A stretch of 26,074 bases of DNA from JAWOLE01 sp035263845 (GTDB taxonomy: Bacteria; Acidobacteriota; Thermoanaerobaculia; UBA5066; Gp7-AA6): contig DATFQY010000148.1 in assembly GCA_035263845.1 (NCBI GenBank), positions 1 to 26,074 of the forward strand, written 5' to 3'. The number at the start of each line of letters is the position of its first letter. The first letter of the stretch is position 1. Positions 23,147 to 26,074 of this stretch are shown here, one piece after another. The notes beneath the pieces are model-generated. The model did not search any database and had not been told where the DNA came from. It saw only the letters and a list, made by a program, of their open reading frames with translations. Both the position numbers and the translations under genes were made by a program.

Positions 23147-24049
23147 GTGCGGGCCTCGGTGATCATCCCTTGCCGCAACGGGGAGCGGATCGTGGCCGAG
23201 GCGGTCCGGTCTGCGCTGGCGCAGAGCGAGCCGCCCCTGGAAGTCTTCGTGGTGGACGACGCCTCGACCGACCGGACCGCGGAGGCCGCACGGGAGGCGG
23301 GGGCGTGGGTCCTGCGGCTGGAGGAGCGGAAGAACGCCGGGGGCGCGCGCAACGCCGGGATCGAGGAATCGCGAGGGGACGTCCTCGCCTTCCTCGACGC
23401 GGACGTCTCCGCGCCGCCCGACTGGCTGGAGCGGGTGCGAGCGGACTTCGAAAGCGACAAGGACGTCGTGGCGGTCGGCGGGAGCGTGCGCAACGGCCGC
23501 CCTGGCCTTTACGGCGACCTCGACCTCTACCTCAACCACTCCGAGTGGATGGGGGGACGCGCGTCCTACCGCGGCCTCATCCCGACGCTGGGCGTCGCGT
23601 ACCGGCGCGGCGCGGTCGGCCCGGTGCGGTTCGTCGAAACCAACCTGGGCGAGGACGCTTCCTTCGGCGCCGAGGTCCTCGCCCGCGGCGGTCGGCTCTG
23701 GTACGACCCGGGGATCGTCATGACGCACCGACACGAGCGGCTCGACCGTCGGACTTTTCTCGCGAGGCAGGTCAACGCCGGAAGGACGATCTACCGGACC
23801 CGCGTCCTCCACGACCGGCCCGGGAAGATCCTCGTCCGGTTTCCGGCGCTCGTCTTCCTCTTTCCGCACCTCTGGATCGTCCTGGCCCGCATGATTCGCG
23901 CGGGGAAAACGGGTCGGGCGATCGCTCTGTTTCCTTGGCTTTTCGCCGGCGAGGTCGCCCGCATTCGCGGCTTCTTCCAGGCCCGGCGGGAGCACCGCCG
24001 CACGGGAGTGTTCGAGAACCCTCCCGCGGCCCGGGAGCTTCGCGCGTGA
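23147..24049 (+). CDS. Family 2 glycosyltransferase
   Basis: 300 residues from GTG 23147. The GT-A fold opens with ASVIIPCRNGERIVAEAVRSAL; VDDASTDRTAE and NAGGARNAGIEESRGDVLAFLDADVSAPPDW follow, with the metal-binding DAD at residues 84-86. A second half has the acceptor-site region ETNLGEDASFGAEVL and MTHRHERL. A hydrophobic stretch (about 235-260, with further hydrophobic residues to 285) suggests membrane association. Members transfer sugars from nucleotide donors to lipids or glycans; the donor and acceptor are unknown. Its stop overlaps the start of the radical SAM gene in GTGA, so the pair is translationally coupled and probably works in one pathway. Confidence 0.9.
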   Translation: MRASVIIPCRNGERIVAEAVRSALAQSEPPLEVFVVDDASTDRTAEAAREAGAWVLRLEERKNAGGARNAGIEESRGDVLAFLDADVSAPPDWLERVRADFESDKDVVAVGGSVRNGRPGLYGDLDLYLNHSEWMGGRASYRGLIPTLGVAYRRGAVGPVRFVETNLGEDASFGAEVLARGGRLWYDPGIVMTHRHERLDRRTFLARQVNAGRTIYRTRVLHDRPGKILVRFPALVFLFPHLWIVLARMIRAGKTGRAIALFPWLFAGEVARIRGFFQARREHRRTGVFENPPAARELRA

Positions 24050-25158
24050 CGGGCCGAGCCGGGCAGGCCCTCGCGCTGGCCCGCGACTGGATCGCGCCGG
24101 GCGAGGCCCTGGCGCAGTGGACGCATTTCGTCACCTCGATCTGCAACGCCCGCTGCGCCCACTGCTTCTACCCGATCAACGCGGGGAAGAACGAGCTGAC
24201 GCTCGACGAGATCGACAAGCTCACCCGAACGCTCCCGCCGATCCGCCTTCTCCTGATCGGCGGCGGCGAGCCGTTCCTCCGGCGCGACCTTCCGGAGATC
24301 CTGCGCCTCTACTTCGAGAGGACCGGGTTCTTCACCTGCTCGATTCCCACCAACGGGTTCGGGCCGGAAGAGATCACGCGGTCGGCGGAGCGCGTCTGCG
24401 GCTTCGATCGGAACCTGTCGTTGGGGCTGACGGTCTCGCTCGACGGGTTCCGCGAGTACCACGACCACGTCCGCCGCGTGCCGGGTCTCTACGACAGGGC
24501 CGTCGCGACGCTCGAGAATCTCCTGGCGCTCGCCCGCACGACTCCCAACCTCACGGTGGGCGTCACGACGGTCTTCATGCGGGACAACCAGAAGGACTTC
24601 GAGGCGTTCGCCGACCACGTCTACGAGGCCTACCGTCCCCACCAGCATTCGATCAACCTGATCCGGGGAGAGGCGTACGACCCGACGCTCAAGGACGGCC
24701 TCGACGTGGACCTCTACGCGCGCATCTGCGAGAAAAACGACGCCCGCTATCCTCCGGGAGAGATCCAGTCGGGCTGGAGGGGCGTTCGCACGCGGGCCCG
24801 GCGCGAGGTCAATCGGCTGCGCTACGAGTACATCGCCCGGCAGGCCAAGGGCGGCCCCTTCGAGCAGTTCTGCCTGGCCGGGGAGCGGGAGTTCGTCCTC
24901 TCGGAGGACGGCATCGTCACCGCCTGCGAGCTGATCGGCGACAACCTCGGCAACGTCCGCGACTTCGACTACGACTTTCGAAAGTTGCGCGCGTCCGGAG
25001 CCATTTCCGCCTTCGACACGAAGAAGCGCGCCATGCTCTGCAAGTGCACCCATGAGTGCAACACCCGCACGATGCTGCTGTTTGACCGATCGAACGCTTT
25101 GCCGGTCATCGCGGCAATGGCAGGTCTAAGAGCGGGTGTTCCGAAGAGCAATTTGTGA
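24046..25158 (+). CDS. Radical SAM protein with Cys-rich SPASM-like C-terminus
   Basis: 370 residues from GTG 24046. The [4Fe-4S]/SAM motif CNARCAHC is at residues 33-40, followed by the GGGEPFLRRDL loop that binds SAM and the SLDGFREYHDHVR strand. The C-terminal third carries more cysteines: FCLAGEREFVLSEDGIVTACELIGDNLGN and LCKCTHECN. This is the pattern of a SPASM-like auxiliary-cluster domain, here with five visible Cys. Substrates of this subgroup range from peptides to lipids and sugars. Coupling to a GT2 enzyme favours glycan or lipid modification over RiPP maturation; no precursor peptide was found nearby. The stop codon falls inside a heptamer repeat (25151-25171). Confidence 0.9.
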   Translation: MTGRAGQALALARDWIAPGEALAQWTHFVTSICNARCAHCFYPINAGKNELTLDEIDKLTRTLPPIRLLLIGGGEPFLRRDLPEILRLYFERTGFFTCSIPTNGFGPEEITRSAERVCGFDRNLSLGLTVSLDGFREYHDHVRRVPGLYDRAVATLENLLALARTTPNLTVGVTTVFMRDNQKDFEAFADHVYEAYRPHQHSINLIRGEAYDPTLKDGLDVDLYARICEKNDARYPPGEIQSGWRGVRTRARREVNRLRYEYIARQAKGGPFEQFCLAGEREFVLSEDGIVTACELIGDNLGNVRDFDYDFRKLRASGAISAFDTKKRAMLCKCTHECNTRTMLLFDRSNALPVIAAMAGLRAGVPKSNL

Positions 25159-25171
25159 TTTGTGATTTGTG
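25151..25171. repeat. Heptamer tandem repeat (ATTTGTG units)
   Basis: Three perfect copies of ATTTGTG in register, followed by ATCAGGG. The stop codon of the radical SAM gene (TGA, 25156-25158) is supplied by the first unit boundary. Confidence 0.75.
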
Positions 25172-25204
25172 ATCAGGGCGGGAAAGACTTTTCAATCCTA
25201 ATCA

Positions 25205-25924
25205 TCACTCTTTCTTCCTCGCCTTAGCCGCGAGGATCATGCCGCTGTTCCTCTTTCCGCCGATGGCACGGTCGAGGAGGAGGAGCGGGTAGAGGACCGG
25301 GAAGAGCAGGATGAAGACGCTCCGGAAATGGAAGAGCGACCCGAACCGCAGGATCGCGATCGAGAGGCGGCCGGAAAAGAGGTATTCGGTCTCCAGAACT
25401 TCGAACCCGGCCCGCCGGAGCATCTCCGACAACTTCGCCTGGCTGTAGAACTGGTTGCAGCGGTATTCCTTCGCGTACTTGCGCCGGAAGCCGTCCGGCA
25501 CGTGCGGCGAGTCGAGGCAGTCCACCGTGAGCGCGAAGACGCCGCCGGGCTTCAGGACCCGATGCACTTCCGCCAGCACCGCCGAATCGTCCCGCGTGTG
25601 CTCCAGCACGCAGACTGAGACCGCGCGGTCGAAGGAGCCGGCTGAGAACGGCTGCGCCTCGCCCTCTCCCAGCACGACCTTGCCCTTCGAATCGACGAAG
25701 CTTTTCGCGACTCCCGCCGCTTTCGCCGAAGGATCCACGCCGACGACGTCGTGCCCTTTTCGGGAAAGCTTTCCGGCGAACGCCCCCTTCCCGCTCCCTA
25801 CGTCGAGAAGCCTTTTGGGGCTTCCAAGGTCGAGATACCGCGTCAGGACGGACAACTCCATCCGCCGCACCCCATGCACTCCCTGCCAGTTCCGATAGAT
25901 GAAGCTTTTGATCGAGCTGATCAC
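25205..25924 (-). CDS. Class I SAM-dependent methyltransferase
   Basis: 239 residues from GTG 25924. Motif I is LLDVGSGKGAFAGKL (residues 39-53), followed by VVGVDPSAKAAGVAKS, GEGEAQPFSAGSFDRAVSVCVLEHTRDD and a post-I acidic segment VLAEVHRVLKPGGVFALTVD, all of the Methyltransf_11 class. After the catalytic domain comes a hydrophobic segment (FRSVFILLFPVLYPLLLLDRAIGG, about residues 197-220) that could anchor it in the membrane; this suggests a lipid, quinone or glycan acceptor. It is convergent with the radical SAM gene, with a 46-nt gap containing a repeat. Acceptor unknown. Confidence 0.88.
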   Translation of the reverse strand: MISSIKSFIYRNWQGVHGVRRMELSVLTRYLDLGSPKRLLDVGSGKGAFAGKLSRKGHDVVGVDPSAKAAGVAKSFVDSKGKVVLGEGEAQPFSAGSFDRAVSVCVLEHTRDDSAVLAEVHRVLKPGGVFALTVDCLDSPHVPDGFRRKYAKEYRCNQFYSQAKLSEMLRRAGFEVLETEYLFSGRLSIAILRFGSLFHFRSVFILLFPVLYPLLLLDRAIGGKRNSGMILAAKARKKE

Positions 25925-25974
25925 GGCTTTCAGATGCTAACCGGAGCCGTCGCGACCAAAACCTGTCCGTCGCG

Positions 25975-26074
25975 ATGTCGCCCGACATCTCCGCCTTCGC
26001 CTGGGCGAAGACGCTGCGCCACTTCGGCGCGCCGCGGGAGCGCTTGACCCCGCCGCTAGCCGCCGTTGCTCCCG
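25975..26074 (+). CDS. Possible start of an unrecognised gene, cut by the window edge
   Basis: From ATG 25975 the frame stays open to the last base (33 residues, beginning MSPDISAFAWAKTLRHFG). It is divergent from the methyltransferase with about 50 nt between. No ribosome binding site is obvious upstream. It is too short to assign a family, and it may be a chance open frame. Confidence 0.3.
   Translation, partial: MSPDISAFAWAKTLRHFGAPRERLTPPLAAVAP

Noticed and set aside
22691..23995. 434-residue minus-strand frame including the DUF3052-like gene
   Set aside because: The part beyond 23110 is antisense to the GT2 gene and has the Arg/Asp/Val-rich composition of a shadow frame.
24046..25158. 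RiPP maturase cluster
   Set aside because: The radical SAM protein has a SPASM-like tail, but I found no short Cys/Ser/Thr-rich precursor ORF near it. GT2 coupling points elsewhere.
25751..26047. Plus-strand 98-residue frame at the right edge
   Set aside because: Mostly antisense to the methyltransferase start and shadow-like. The shorter open frame from 25975 is listed with low confidence instead.

Overview
The window is GC-rich and gene-dense. It looks like chromosomal DNA of a Gram-negative bacterium with meso-diaminopimelate peptidoglycan: it carries a TonB-dependent outer-membrane receptor, several lipoproteins, Mpl and DapF. TrmFO, XerC and HslVU with orphan accessory genes, and many intergenic repeats, would fit an uncultured Acidobacteriota-like lineage. 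That placement is inference; no rRNA marker is present. I found no tRNA, rRNA, CRISPR array, transposase or phage gene.

Layout. 1-558 (+): 3' part of an FTR1-type iron permease, convergent with a small Pro-rich lipoprotein. 965-4166 (-): a B12 uptake and activation operon. A probable promoter and a cobalamin riboswitch precede a Shine-Dalgarno hairpin, then one ORF that fuses a DUF6580-like membrane domain to a BtuB-like receptor, then a PduO-type corrinoid adenosyltransferase. 4254-6037 (+): a LarB-type protein overlapping a deoxyhypusine-synthase-family gene. 6214-7281 (-): a DUF1573 protein with a clear intrinsic terminator. 7401-10557 (+): mpl and a polytopic membrane protein.

10554-17472 (-): xerC, an S41 peptidase, hslV, hslU, an FN3 lipoprotein, dapF and a fumarylacetoacetate-hydrolase-family gene, mostly overlapping or closely spaced. 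17503-18108 (+): an unrecognised protein. 18273-23110 (-): a DUF3052-like gene, trmFO, a threonine dehydratase, a DUF4198 protein, a CusF-SCO fusion and a c-type cytochrome. 23147-25158 (+): a GT2 glycosyltransferase translationally coupled to a radical SAM protein, followed by a convergent methyltransferase (25205-25924, -).

The most notable structure outside the genes is repeats. Four loci carry unrelated sequences that share a 7-nt tandem period (844-955, 4175-4242, 16517-16551, 25151-25171). Several supply the start or stop region of a neighbouring gene. Two other palindromic families are dispersed: one at 6045, 10494 and 18143, the other at 12081 and 18211. The most unusual protein architectures are the inner-membrane/outer-membrane B12 fusion and the CusF-SCO protein with a CX5C copper motif.
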